DNA of 64,000 nt from Okeania sp. KiyG1 (GCF_014132355.1 NZ_BLZO01000198.1:62001-126000), one strand, 5' to 3'. Counted from the first letter of the stretch, positions 37,711-48,691 are shown. The notes: generated by a model from the sequence alone, not told the origin. Numbers and translations are program-made.

Positions 37711-37738
37711 GGAACTGGGGTAAATTTCCCCAATTCCT
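37711..37738 (+). terminator. glgA terminator-like hairpin
   Basis: GGAACTGGGG...CCCCAATTCC stem with a short loop, 13 bases after the glgA stop; followed by ttcagttt, a weak T-tract. Confidence 0.6.
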
Positions 37739-37779
37739 TCAGTTTAAGATTATTAGATAGGATCAATCTATTGTTTGAT

Positions 37780-39879
37780 TTATTTTAAATTTTTCTTGCT
37801 CTTTTTCTTTCCATCCTTAGTGTATTTTTCAATTAGAGTATTAAATACATTATCAGCAAAGCGATCGCTAAAGCCTACCAGAAAAGATAGAATCAAAATT
37901 ACTTCGGTAGTTATCTTTTCTGATGTTAATAAAGATAAGCCAGAAATAAGAATTAGGTAAAAAGCAGAACCCAGAACAATTCCTTGTACCGATCTAGTAA
38001 CAGTCCATTTAAGCACATTACCAAATTCATAAATTGGTTGACGATTAAAGCGATAAATCATTGCTGCAAAGCTACCTATAAAACTCCAGAAAACAACAGG
38101 CCAAGGAATATTAATTAATGGAAGTTTTAGTTCATTCAAAGATTTTTCTCCCACTGAAACTAAAGGTCCATAAAATAATCCCCCAACAATCATCACTAAA
38201 ATAATTCCCACAATAGTTATAGTAACTAAACCAGTAGTTGCTCTTGCCTTCTGTAGATCGAAGTTTACCAATTTTTCAACCAAATAACGCCTTTTTTCAA
38301 TATCAATCATTATCCCTATCGTAGCTTGTGCTTCGTCACTTAAGACATAGATATTTTTATCTTGATCGTCTTTATTATTTCGCTCTTTATTATCTTTATT
38401 TTGACTAATAGAAATTTGTTCATTTTCTGATTCTTTTACTAGATTTTTGATTAAATCAAAAGAATTTACGATCTCTTCAGGATTTGAATTTTTAATTATC
38501 TCGACTACAGTTTGATGGGAAACTATATTATTTTGTTGGTTTGATAATTTCCCTTCAGTGTTTTGGTTCTCTATATCGAACTTTTCTATCAAATTATTGA
38601 GCTTTTCCACCAACTTGCTAAGTAAGCATTCAGCCGTCAGATATCAGCTATCAGCTATTGCTTTTAATGAGTGATAAAAGCTTTATTGACTGAGCTAGAA
38701 AAATCTTACTACAAAAGTCAGCTCTAAAGTCTATATTCATTTAAAACTCGTCCTTAAGCACAGGTTATTATTGCTGATAGCTGACAGCTAATAGCTTAAT
38801 GCTTACCTTACTAATAACACTCAAATGGGTTTCTGCCTCCTCCCGAATTTCCTTATATCCAATTTTAGAAACCATATTTGCAACTAACTCTTTACTAGAT
38901 GAAGCTGGATATAAAGCCAGAATAAATGAATTATTTAACTTAGATATTTGCAAATTTACTTCATCTGCTATACTTCCTAGAGATTGTAGTAAAATCTTAT
39001 CTTCTTCAGGACTTTCACCTATTTGAGATTGTATTTTTCTAATCTGTTCAAAATATTTTCCTGCAGTAATTAGTTCATCATTCTGATTAATGTAATTTTT
39101 TATATTTTTTTGATTAATTGACCAAGTGTAAATACAGGCTTAAAAAAAATCTCCATATTTTGAAATGTCAAATCACTTATAACATCAAATACTGAAATGG
39201 GATAAAGTTGACGAATTTTATCTAACTCATCCATACTTTCTTTGACTGTAAAAAATTGAGTTATTTTTCCTTTGATTTGTTCTATTTGAGTGAGGATACG
39301 CTGAGTATATTCTTTGTTCAAATGGATGAATTTGACATCAGCTTTAATATTTGTACCGGCAAGAAAATTTGAGTTCCCTTGATTAATGTTTTGAATAAAA
39401 TTTTGATTTCCGGAAAGAATACCTGGGTCTTTACCTAAATAATCACCTCTACTAACATTTTCCTTGATTTTTTGTTTAACATCATCTACATCTTTCTGCA
39501 AAGCTTTTATTTTATTAGTTAGCCTTTGTATTTGTCTAACATACTCTTGAAAATCTGTTGAAGAACTAGATTGAAGTTCTGTTTCAAATAGATGTTGAAC
39601 TTCTTCAGCTTCTCTCGCAAAATCAGGTTCTGTATTAATTTTTCCTTGTAAAGTATCAGCAATTATCTTTAAAGTTTGAGTCAGTGGTTCTTCAGCATTA
39701 CTTGTTTATAATTGATTCCATAGTAACCTGGTTTGAAAATTTTCCTCAAGCTCTTCTTTAGTTCTTTGTTTTAGAGAAGTTATTTTTTGAAACGTTGTTT
39801 TAGATATTTTTGATCCACCTTCTTCAGCAAACCTATTAACTAGCAATGATAATAAAAATGGGACAACAAAAGTTTCCAT
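37780..39879 (-). pseudogene. Membrane protein gene split by MITE, stop and frameshift
   Basis: A single ancestral gene. From the ATG at 39877-39879 the frame reads a short hydrophobic start (METFVVPFLLSLLV), then a coiled, Lys/Glu-rich cytoplasmic region with an in-frame TAA at 39706-39708 and a one-base shift in an A-run near 39105. A 185-bp MITE (38622-38806) interrupts it. The C-terminal part (38613-37780, 277 residues) has about four membrane helices (residues ~125-150, ~168-188, ~212-232, ~235-255). Conceptual removal of the MITE and one target copy joins the two parts in frame (reads VISKLVEKLNNL). Function unknown. The 277-residue part has only a TTG as a possible start, consistent with being a fragment. 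Confidence 0.78.
38622..38806. mobile_element. MITE, GTAAGC family (IS66-like), copy 3
   Basis: 185 bp, ends GTAAGCATTCAGC...GCTTAATGCTTAC with sub-terminal tatcagctatcagc arms. Flanking 8-mers CTTGCTAA (38614-38621) and CTTACTAA (38807-38814) are a target duplication with one mismatch. It interrupts the membrane protein gene. Confidence 0.92.
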
Positions 39880-40341
39880 AACCAATTACCTAAAAATCAA
39901 GATCTAAAGCCTCCCCTTTAAGGGGATAAAAGCAGTCGTTAGCGGAGCTTCCCGTAGGGTGGGATGGCGATCTTCGGAGCGGCTCTGTCAAGAGCGGGTC
40001 TCGGAGCCATATCCAATGGACTAAGAGAAAAGAGAATTCCGTATTTCAAGCCTCCTTATTGCAGAGGTACTGATAACTGATAACTGATAACTGATAACTG
40101 AAATTACCCTAGTTCTTTATTGGTTTAAACATCAAAATAAATATAATAAAAACCTAGTATTTTTAATTGAAAATTAATTAATAAATTTGTCAATAATTAA
40201 CCATAAATATATATAGCAGATGCGGTCATATATGAAGTGCAGATATTAACAAGTAAATGTCTACAATGTGAGCATATTGACCGCAATGAGCATACCTCAC
40301 CCCCGATGGAATTTGCTGTAAAAAAATTATTTGTCTAAATT
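39880..40341. other. Foldback copy, STRR and a TGCGGTCA inverted repeat
   Basis: Contains a reverse-orientation foldback-family copy (about 39897-40070), a taactga STRR (40072-40102) and an inverted repeat TGCGGTCA...TGACCGCA (40221-40285). No gene. Confidence 0.55.
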
Positions 40342-40770
40342 TTAGGCAAATAAGTCAAGTGGTAAATAACCATAAGTTCCATTAACTTCTGTCGCTTCAG
40401 CAGATTGACAAGATACTAATACTCCTCTATATTTTCCGATATAGGGTTCAAGATGATATGACTCTTTCATCCCATTAAACTTGATATAAACTGAACCTTC
40501 AATTGCTCTAAAATTAGAGTCATCAATTAAAGTATTATTATATCCTAATGCCCTTAGATAGCTTTCTAAAGCAGATAAAGCTTCAGTAGTTGATTCGGCA
40601 CAAATTCCCAACATTTGATAGTCAGACAAATTAACTAATAGCAAAATTGCTGCTTGAGTAATAGCTTTTTCCTCTGGTGATTCTACTAACTTAATGTTTT
40701 GGCAAGTAAATTTATGGAGGATTTTTTCAGCTTGAGCAACGGTGAGATTCTGAATGTTTTGAGTAGACAT
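40342..40770 (-). CDS. DUF1824 family protein
   Basis: 142 residues from the internal ATG (MSTQNIQ) that I prefer over one 4 codons upstream (40782). Signature blocks of this cyanobacterial family are LSDYQMLGICAEST (about 51-64), SVYIKFNG (about 92-99), YRGVLVSCQS (about 114-123) and the terminal NGTYGYLPLDLF. Function unknown; broadly conserved in cyanobacteria, so it probably belongs to the core genome. Single gene, followed by repeats on both sides. Confidence 0.88.
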   Translation of the reverse strand: MSTQNIQNLTVAQAEKILHKFTCQNIKLVESPEEKAITQAAILLLVNLSDYQMLGICAESTTEALSALESYLRALGYNNTLIDDSNFRAIEGSVYIKFNGMKESYHLEPYIGKYRGVLVSCQSAEATEVNGTYGYLPLDLFA

Positions 40771-40782
40771 ATAATATGGCAA

Positions 40783-41633
40783 ATTGTATGACGATAATAT
40801 CTTTAAACAATTAATAATTAATAATTACCTTTCCTTGAAAAGAAGAGGATTGACTAAAAGAAAAGTTTTTTCTTCTCTTTGTCGATTGAATATGGCGAAG
40901 TATCCTCACCATCCCATCCTACGGAAAGCTCCGAATATTGACAGCTTTTTTCTCCTTTAAAGGAGCGGCTTTTAACCTTAATTATTGGTAATATTTGTGG
41001 GATAACAGGAGTTTTATGAAAATTATACAATTTTCAATAAATTAAATAAGTATAGTAGGCATCTCCAGAAAAGAAGGAATAGGGAACAGCGAGAAATAAT
41101 TGATAATTTATGGATAATAATTGATTTTTTTTTGATTTTTGGATGTCTAGTACAGGATGGCGGAAATAACTACTTACAAAATCCTCAAACAATTACAAAT
41201 CAAAAATGATTGACTGTTAACTTCCGCGTAGCGACACTACTTAATGAATGATAGCCTCATATTAAATCTATCATATTGTCTAAGGTACAAAATTTATAAT
41301 AGTTAACTGAGAATATGAAAAATACTATAGCGTTTCTCAAGTTACCGAGGTACAGTTGTTTTTCTTCTTTTCTACTCCCTACTCCCTACTCCCTAAAGTA
41401 AACCAGTTTTGTATCTCACACTTCTTGGAAATTGCTATATAGCAACCAGCCTATTTTTATACTTCCTACTCTCCAACCCCCTGAAAAAATTAGCTATCTC
41501 AAGAGAACGGGGTTAATACTAACTTTTGAACTTTCATGTAATAATTGACCGAAAAAATGGGTCTCAAGCCTCGCCTTTTTAGGGCGACTTTTTAGTTGAT
41601 TTTTTCAATAAATATGTTAACCTATATGTTAGT
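40783..41633. other. Repeat-filled spacer
   Basis: Holds a foldback-family copy (40806-40993), a TAGACATCTCC MITE (41056-41149), a dispersed element with ggatggcggaaataac...cttccgcgtagcgac (41147-41235; partner at 32719-32775), a tactccc STRR (about 41370-41392) and the left end of the tnpB element (about 41560-41633). No independent gene. Confidence 0.6.
41056..41149. mobile_element. MITE, TAGACATCTCC family (copy 2)
   Basis: 94 bp, ends TAGGCATCTCC / GGATGTCTA, a shortened member of the family at 15340-15467. Confidence 0.65.
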
Positions 41634-42870
41634 TTGATGCGTCAAGTTATGAAAGCTAGATTTAAGTACCGTATATATCCAACGCCGGGACAAAAATACC
41701 GATTAGCCAAGCTATTTGGCTGTGTCCGTGTGGTTTGGAATGATAGTCTAGCTTACTCCCAACAGAGGTATAAATCAGAAGAAAAGAAATCTACTAATTC
41801 AGAACTACAAAAGCTTTTTATTACTCAAGCTAAAAAGACTAAATGCAGAGAATGGTTGTCAGAGGTTTCTAATATACCACTGCAGCAGTCCTTGAATGAT
41901 TTAAACCGTAGGGGCGAACGGCCGTTCGCCCCTACAAACTTTTTTAAATCAACTCAAGGCCAGAGAAAAGGTAAACCTGTTAAACCTCCTAAATTTAAAA
42001 GTAGAAAGTCAAAGCAAACTGCGAGGTTTACAAAGGGAGGGTTTAAAGTTGGTCAACACAAAGTTTATTTAGCCAAAATTGGAAAGCTGAAAATTGTATG
42101 GTCAAGAGAATTACCTACTGCTACATCATCAGTAACAGTAATCAAAGATTCAGCCCATAGATACTTCTTAAGTTTTGTAGTAGAAATACAACCAGAAATC
42201 TTACCTAAAACTGATAATTCAGTAGGTATAGATTTAGGTATTAAAACCTTTGCTACATTTAGTGACGGTACAAAGATTGATGCTCCTAAACCACTGAAGA
42301 AACGAATTAAGAAGTTAAGAAAGGTAAAGTTTGTCATTATCTCATAAAACTAAAGGGTCAAAAAGGTATGAAAAAGCAAGGATTAGAGTTGCTAAGTTCC
42401 ATGCAAAACTGAAAGATACAAGGACAGATTTTCTACATAAATTATCTACTAAAATAATTCGTGAAAACCAAACAATTGTTTTAGAAGATTTAAACGTTTC
42501 TGGAATGGTAAAAAACCGTAAATTATCCAGAGCCATATCAGATTTAGGTTGGAGACAATTCCGGACATTCTTAGATGGAATTGCTGAAAAATATGGTCGT
42601 GATTTTAGAGTAATTAGTCGTTGGGAACCGACCTCTCAAATTTGCTCAAATTGTGGCTTTAAAGGTGGAAAATTAGACCTTAAGGTGCGAGAGTGGGAGT
42701 GTCTAAACTGTGGCACAAAACACGATAGAGATGAGAATGCAGCAATAAATATATTAGTCGCCGGAGGGCATTCGGAGACAAAAAACGGACGTGGAGGCAA
42801 GTGTAAGACTACTGCAAAAGTAGCAGCAGCCTGTGAAACGTCAACCCACCCAGGAGCTTCGGCTCGGTAG
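41634..42870 (+). pseudogene. tnpB: TnpB RNA-guided nuclease, one frameshift and an in-frame palindrome
   Basis: IS200/IS605-type TnpB in two overlapping frames, 41634-42347 and 42331-42870, with the shift near 42330. RuvC-I is GIDLGIKTF, RuvC-II LEDLNVSGM, RuvC-III DRDENAA, and the zinc ribbon is CSNCG...CLNCG; all catalytic residues are present. Near residue 93 a 28-bp perfect palindrome (41909-41936) plus a few bases is inserted in frame, adding RRGERPFAPT between LNDLN and NFFKS. No tnpA is adjacent. The 3' end with its hairpin would also encode the guide (omega) RNA in a live element. Confidence 0.82.
41909..41936. repeat. 28-bp perfect palindrome inside tnpB
   Basis: Arms gtaggggcgaacgg and ccgttcgcccctac. 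Same family as 15377-15404. It keeps the tnpB frame. Confidence 0.9.
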
Positions 42871-42874
42871 GAAT

Positions 42875-42896
42875 CTCCGCGCCTAAAGGCGCGGAG
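42875..42896 (+). ncRNA. Right-end hairpin of tnpB element (omega RNA 3' region)
   Basis: CTCCGCGCC-taaa-GGCGCGGAG hairpin 4 bases after the tnpB stop, followed by gaggatgtcaaatga, the usual right-end context of IS200/IS605 elements. By family knowledge the guide RNA covers this region; its exact limits are not determinable here. Confidence 0.55.
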
Positions 42897-43498
42897 AGGA
42901 TGTCAAATGAGTTATTATCGCTCTTAATCGACTATAGCCATCCTAGATATAAAATGAATATTTGCTACATATCAAAAAAATTAACCCTCAGTATTTAGAT
43001 AACTAACATTTGTTCAAAATATATTTATTTAGGACAGGTATATTCTTTCAAGAAAAACATTGTATGGAAAAATATTTTTTATGATGAGCGACAACCTTAG
43101 TCAAATTTATTATTAATAGATAAACTAGAAAAATTGGCTATCTATAAAAAAAACAATAATTTATAACTATATTCACAGATATTTAGTTGTGTAAATACTT
43201 TTAAATTTATCCATATAGCGAAAAAATCTGGTTTAAAGCCTCCTCCTTTTGAGGGGATAAAAAAAGAGAATATTTCAGATTGCAAGCCTCCTTCTTGCAG
43301 AGGTATAACTGATAACTGAAATCACACTAATCACTCCTATTTCTATTGTTATTAACAAAATATTGCACAAACAAAATATCTAGATAGGGATACAGAAAGA
43401 AATTGCTCAATACCTAAATTACCAAATTAAGAAAATAATCCTTAGACCCAAGAAATAAAATTAGAATAGAAGTCGTAAAATCAGGAAATTAATCATCA
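42897..43498. other. Spacer with foldback fragment
   Basis: AT-rich. A reverse foldback-family fragment with gcctcctcctttt and a ctgataactga tail lies at about 43230-43325. No gene seen. Confidence 0.5.
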
Positions 43499-44668
43499 GT
43501 GAAAGTATCATTAGTTGTTAGTGACTTATCAAGCAGTGGTGTGGGTAGATGGGGAGGCGCAGTTCGTCCTTTCTTATTATCTCAAGCATTGAAAAAACTA
43601 CAAGTAGAAGTAGAAATTGTCGGCTTTGTTAGTGGAGAAAAACAACAACTAACAACTAATCAGGAGAATTATATTATCGCCATAGATAGCCACAATTACT
43701 ATCCCAAATTTTTATTATCAGCCAAACAACTTCTAGATAAAATAACAGGAGACATAATTTACGCCTACAAATTAAAACCTACCAGTCTAGGTTTATCTCT
43801 AGTAAGAAAAATGCAAACCCATCGCCCAGTATTTTTGGATATTGACGATTGGGAGTTAAGCTGGCATGGAGGAGATAATTGGAAATATCATCCCACTCTT
43901 AAACAATTAGCTAGAGATATTTTGAAACCAGAAGGAGCATTACGACAACCAGACCATCCCTTTTATTTAAAATGGATAGAAAGTTTTGTCTCCAAAGCAG
44001 ACAGGGTAACTCTACATAATCAATTTCTCAAAAAACGCTTTGGTGGGACTTATTTACCAAATGGAAAAGATACCACTCTATTCGACCCAAGCAAGTACAA
44101 TCCAGAGGTAAGTAGAACTCGTTATGGCTTAAGCGATTATAAAATTTTAATGTTTCCAGGGGCACCACGACCTTATAAAGGTGTAGAAGACGTGTTAATA
44201 GCCCTAGAGAATATCAATCAGCCAGATTTAAGATTGGTCATTGTCGGAGGTAGTCCTTATGATGATTATGACCGTCAACTAATGGAAAGATGGGGAAATT
44301 GGATAATTAAAATGCCCAAATATCCACCTACAGTGATGCCAGAAATTGTAGCGGCTGCCCATATAATAGTAGTCCCCCAGAGAGATACTCCAGAAGCTCA
44401 AGCACAATTTCCATTAAAACTAACTGATGGGATGGCAATGGCCAAACCAATTATTGCCACAAAAGTAGGGGACATACCAGAAATTGTAGGCGATACTGGC
44501 TATTTAGTCGATCCTAGTTCTCCCGAACAAATTGCAGCACAAATTGAACTAATATTTAATGACTTAGCCACAGCAAATATCAAAGGCATAAAAGCTAGAG
44601 AAAGATGTATTAAATATTATAGTATTGATGCTATGGTCGCCATTTTATCAGAGTTAATCAAAATTTAG
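43499..44668 (+). CDS. GT4-type glycosyltransferase
   Basis: 389 residues starting at GTG. The GT-B fold is indicated by an N-terminal domain with a glycine-rich loop (GVGRWGGAVRPF), a GDIIYAYK strand and DIDDWELSW near 118. In the C-terminal domain MFPGAPRPYKGVEDVL (about 217-232) and FPLKLTDGMAMAKPIIAT (about 302-319, the E-x7-E-like donor region with TDGMA) occur. The closest match is GT family 4. The ABC exporter gene begins 57 bases downstream, so the pair probably makes and exports a surface glycan or glycolipid. Donor and acceptor unknown. Confidence 0.85.
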   Translation: MKVSLVVSDLSSSGVGRWGGAVRPFLLSQALKKLQVEVEIVGFVSGEKQQLTTNQENYIIAIDSHNYYPKFLLSAKQLLDKITGDIIYAYKLKPTSLGLSLVRKMQTHRPVFLDIDDWELSWHGGDNWKYHPTLKQLARDILKPEGALRQPDHPFYLKWIESFVSKADRVTLHNQFLKKRFGGTYLPNGKDTTLFDPSKYNPEVSRTRYGLSDYKILMFPGAPRPYKGVEDVLIALENINQPDLRLVIVGGSPYDDYDRQLMERWGNWIIKMPKYPPTVMPEIVAAAHIIVVPQRDTPEAQAQFPLKLTDGMAMAKPIIATKVGDIPEIVGDTGYLVDPSSPEQIAAQIELIFNDLATANIKGIKARERCIKYYSIDAMVAILSELIKI

Positions 44669-44725
44669 CGAGAAGGTTGAAGAGTAGAAAAAATTGAGAT
44701 AATCGAAGATATTAGGAAAATATAA

Positions 44726-46743
44726 ATGTCTAAAAAGAATTTATTTTAAGATTTATTCGGCGTTACCCTTTCCACATAATAGGAAATATTATATTAGGCT
44801 TTGCCGGAGGATTATTTAATGGAGTTAATACAGCCCTAATAGTACCTATACTACTACAAATTTCTGGGCAAGAAATTGAACTGAAGGGTTCTCCTCCTAT
44901 AATTCAGTTTTTATTATCTCCCTTTGACGGAGTTCCAGAAAAGTATCGTCTTGTGGTGATGCTTTTAGCAGTCATATTAACTATTGTTCTGAAAAATTTA
45001 ACCACATATTTAAAAAGTTTGTTATCAGTAGCTTTTACTCGTAGCCTCACAAATAGTATTAAATCCGAAATGTTCCAAACATTAATGGATAGCGATTTAG
45101 ACTTCTTCACGAAAGTAAAAGTAGGAGATTTAACAAAACGTTTAGGCTCAGATACAGCTCAGTGCACACAAACTATTAATGCTTATATTAATCTAGTAAC
45201 TCAATCAATAACTATTTTATTATTTGTCAGTATACTAATTTCTATCTCTTGGCAACTTACTTTAATTTCTACTCTATTGGTAACCTTAATAGCAGGTATT
45301 AATCAATTATTTATCCGTCGTTCAAAGAAATTTGGATCTTTTTTGAACCGGGAACAAAAAACTTATGCCATCAAAGTAATTGAAACTCTTAATGGTATTC
45401 GTTTAATTAAATCAGTAAGTAGCGAAAATAGAGAATATAAGCAGTTAAGAAAATTAATGCTGTCCTTGGAAAACATAGCGCTGAAAGCCAAAATGAATTC
45501 AGCATTAATAGCACCAGTGAATGAGGTTACCAGCATAATTACGGTAATCAGTATATTATTATTAGGTAGAACTTTATTTGCCGATCAAGTAGCAAATGTT
45601 TCTGCTATTTTACTTACTTATCTTTTAGTTCTATTTCGTTTACTACCAATGATATCAGGAATTAATGGTATCCGTAATCAAGTTGCCAAAGGGTCTGCTA
45701 GTTTTGATATGGCTGTAGACTTATGGAGAAGAGATAATAAACCAATTATGAAACCTGGTTCCATACCCTTTCAAAAAGTTAGGAGAAAAATTCATTTTAA
45801 TAAAATTTCTTTCTCTTATCCAGGCAATAGTAATTTAGTTCTCAAAAATGTTGATGTCTCTGTACCTAAAGGTAAAACCTTAGCATTAGTGGGAGGTTCG
45901 GGAGCAGGTAAGTCAACATTTGCTGACCTACTACCAAGATTTTATGACCCTATCTCTGGTTCCATCACTATAGATGGCATTGACTTGCGTGAGTTCGATA
46001 TTACCAGTCTCAGAAAAAGAACTGGTATTGTTAGTCAAACTACTCATTTATTCAACGACACAGTCAGAAATAATATTTTTTATGCTCGTCCTGACGCCAC
46101 AGAAGATGAAATGATTAAAGCTGCCAAACAAGCTAATGCTTATGATTTTATTATGGAATTGCCAAAGCAATGGGAAACCGAAATAGGCGATCGGGGTGTA
46201 ATGCTTTCAGGAGGCCAACGTCAACGTTTGGCCATTGCTAGGGCCTTATTGCAAGATCCAGAAATATTAATCTTAGACGAGGCCACCAGTGCTCTTGATA
46301 CTGTTTCTGAGCGTTTGGTGCAGGAGGCCATCGATAAATTAAGTCGAGACCGAACAGTTTTAGTTATTGCCCACCGTCTCTCAACAATTCAAAATGCAGA
46401 TCAAATAGCTGTTTTAGAGCGTGGAGAATTAGTGGAAATTGGCACTCATTTAGAACTTCTAGAAAAAGAAGATGGTTACTATCGCCGTCTCTATTCTATA
46501 CAGTTTGGCGACCAATCTCAGCTAGGTAATTATGTTGACCAGAAAATTTTGACTAAAGCTTCTTATGAAGCTCGTGGTTCTCTCAATCAAATTATTGGTT
46601 CTTTAAGACTATTAGCTGATGAAATAATTGATACTCCCGAAGAACAGACAGAACTTACTGAGGAAGCTTTTCAGTCAGCAATTTCTCTTTTAAGAACCCT
46701 AGAAATATTTGAAAATCAAATGGTAAACAAGAAGAAAGTTTAA
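44726..46743 (+). CDS. ABC exporter, MsbA/HepA-like, with N-terminal frameshift
   Basis: A half-transporter of about 672 residues: transmembrane domain with about six helices, then an ATPase with Walker A GGSGAGKST, signature LSGGQRQR, Walker B ILILDEATSALD and the switch His (VIAHRLS). An ATG at 44726 opens MSKKNLF, then hits TAA; adding one T in the TTTT run at about 44744-44747 reopens the frame (LRFIRRYPFHIIGNI) and joins the long frame. Otherwise translation could start only at 44953, which removes the first membrane helix. Either a decayed start or a sequencing slip. It follows the GT4 gene and probably exports its product. Confidence 0.8.
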
Positions 46744-46773
46744 CGCTCAAAGTTTTATTGGCTCAGTTATGAA

Positions 46774-46907
46774 TAGACCTCTCCGGAAAAGAGGGAGTAG
46801 GGAGTAGTAGGGACGCCCTTATGCAACGTCCCTACAGAGTAGGGGGAAAGAATTGATTTATATAGTGCAATAATTGATTTGATTTTTGATGATCGCGCCT
46901 ATGTCTA
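46774..46907. mobile_element. MITE, TAGACATCTCC family (copy 3)
   Basis: 134 bp, degenerate ends TAGACCTCTCC / ATGTCTA. Contains a 29-bp GTAGGGACG...CGTCCCTAC palindromic insert at 46807-46835. Confidence 0.65.
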
Positions 46908-46997
46908 ATAATTAATCAAAAATTTTAATATTGATATATAGCGCTGCTCGCTCAGGTATTTACAACTTCCAGATAAAAGTGCAGTAAGGGAAAAGGT

Positions 46998-47400
46998 ATT
47001 TGACATCCTCCCGACGCTGCTCTGCGAGACAGCGCGGGATTCCCATCCACCAATCAAACATACTGTAGGGGCGATTCGCTCTTCGCCCCTACACTGAACG
47101 ACTCAGGGCGGGTTGACACCTCACTGGAAAATGCTGGCAATGCCAGTAAGCACGCTTCCTCTATTTTAACATGCTTATCTGTAAAACTGCAAGATTGATT
47201 GGTTTTCCCATGGGACGCTCCCCTAATAGCTGCCGCACTTGCTCCGCCTTTTCCTGACGGAATGCTCCGCTTGCCATGTCGGCGACAGCCGTTAACGCAG
47301 TTATGCGAAGCGCAAAACGGGAGAGCGCGGGTCTTCAACCAACGTTGAGATAAAAAATCATGTGTAAATATGTCAGAGTGCATTGCTATATTTAGAGAGT
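46998..47400 (-). pseudogene. IS200/IS605 right-end remnant
   Basis: Begins tttgacatcctcccgacgctg and an imperfect hairpin, as at right ends of tnpB elements (compare 42875-42915, opposite strand). It continues with a minus-strand frame (VKIEEACLLALPAFSSEVS) that reads like a frayed tnpB tail. A GTAGGGGCG palindrome (47065-47092) sits inside. The body of tnpB is missing. The 109-residue open frame here is not a functional gene. Confidence 0.45.
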
Positions 47401-47815
47401 TAGCTGATTTTATATAGTTATTTTATTTGAGATGTAAATCTAGATTGATATTATGTCTACGCTTTATCATTTGTGTAAACCCAAGGGTTAATATCTACAG
47501 AAAATTTAAGTTTTTCTTGCTTTTAAACCTTCCTGCCTCTTCCCTCTTCCCTCTTCCCTCTTCCTTACCGAATAATTAAGGTAAAAATCATCTCCTTTAA
47601 AGGAGAAACAAGCGGTCGAGGGATGGCGAGGTCTCCTCGCTGTCCGACCATCGACCAAGAGAGAAAAAACTTTCCTTTTATTCAATCCTCTTTCTTTTAG
47701 GGAGAGGTAATTATCAATTATCAATTATCAATTATCAATTATTGAACTTTGCTCCAGATAAAAACGCTATAGAAAAATAGAAAAATTTTGTCATACTAAA
47801 ATGCTAAATGGAGTT
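47401..47815. other. Repeat-rich spacer
   Basis: Holds a fragment (about 47455-47570, tttgtgtaaaccca...cttccct STRR) also present at 59049-59240, and a reverse foldback-family copy with aattatcaattatc STRR (47570-47745). No gene. Confidence 0.55.
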
Positions 47816-48691
47816 CTATCGCTCCCATTTTTCAAATATCCATTCTTGCAAAATAGGATTGACTAATTCCGGTGCTTCATCTTGAGGACAATGACCAACT
47901 CCAGGTAAAGGAATAAACTTTTGTACTGTTTCAAACTTAGCAAATTCCTTTGCCAATTCAATATTTTCCCAGGGGTCTTCTTCTCCCCATAAAATGAGAG
48001 CCGGACATGGTAATATTGGCAATAAATCTTCGGGTAAAGGTCCTTGAGAATAACCAGTAAAAGCCACAAAAACATCAACTGCTCCCTCATCTTTTGCTGG
48101 TGTTAAGAGTAGATTTATTAATTCATCAGTAACAGCTTCAGAACGTTTATAAGCTTGCAATAATACTCGTCTGACTGTTTTCTTTGTTGCTAACTGATTA
48201 AAAAATATTTGACTTACCCACTTGACTTTTAGTATCTTTTGTACTATATATGCCCCTTGACTACGATACCAAGGAAGAGTAGCTCTTTTCCGTTCGTGCA
48301 AAAGTCGCAAAGAACAATTGATAATTCCTATACCTAAAGCAATATCAGGAGAATCTACTGCTGCCTGCATCACCGCAATACAACCAACAGAATTTCCTAT
48401 TAGAAAAGCAGGGGTGCCAACTATTTCTCTACAGAAATCAGCAATTTGTTGACCCCAGGTTTCAAATGTATAGGTAACATCTTTGCTTGGAGTTGGTTTA
48501 GCTGAAGCGCCAAAACCAAGTAAATCAATAGCATAACAACGACAATTGGTAGCTAGTACAGGGATATTTTTGCGCCAGTGTCCCCAGGAAGCACCAAAAC
48601 CATGTACTAATACTACAGAAGGGCCTTTTTCTCCTTGGCTTTGGTAGCAAATAGGCCAACCTCGCCATATCCAAGTTTTAGCGGTAGTCAT
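47816..48691 (-). CDS. Alpha/beta-fold hydrolase
   Basis: 291 residues. Oxyanion block VLVHGFGASWGHW (about 28-40), nucleophile elbow GNSVGC (about 98-103), acid in LWGEEDPW (about 234-241) and catalytic His in PGVGHCPQDEAPE (about 263-275). It is of the haloalkane-dehalogenase/epoxide-hydrolase-like branch common in cyanobacteria and plastids (some relatives act in pheophytinase-like or lipid ester hydrolysis). Substrate not inferable. Cytosolic; no signal peptide. Single gene. Confidence 0.88.
   Translation of the reverse strand: MTTAKTWIWRGWPICYQSQGEKGPSVVLVHGFGASWGHWRKNIPVLATNCRCYAIDLLGFGASAKPTPSKDVTYTFETWGQQIADFCREIVGTPAFLIGNSVGCIAVMQAAVDSPDIALGIGIINCSLRLLHERKRATLPWYRSQGAYIVQKILKVKWVSQIFFNQLATKKTVRRVLLQAYKRSEAVTDELINLLLTPAKDEGAVDVFVAFTGYSQGPLPEDLLPILPCPALILWGEEDPWENIELAKEFAKFETVQKFIPLPGVGHCPQDEAPELVNPILQEWIFEKWER

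Noticed and set aside
47054-47383. A 109-codon minus-strand gene.
   Set aside because: It covers an IS200/IS605 right-end remnant, a 28-bp palindrome and repeat pieces; composition is not protein-like over most of its length.
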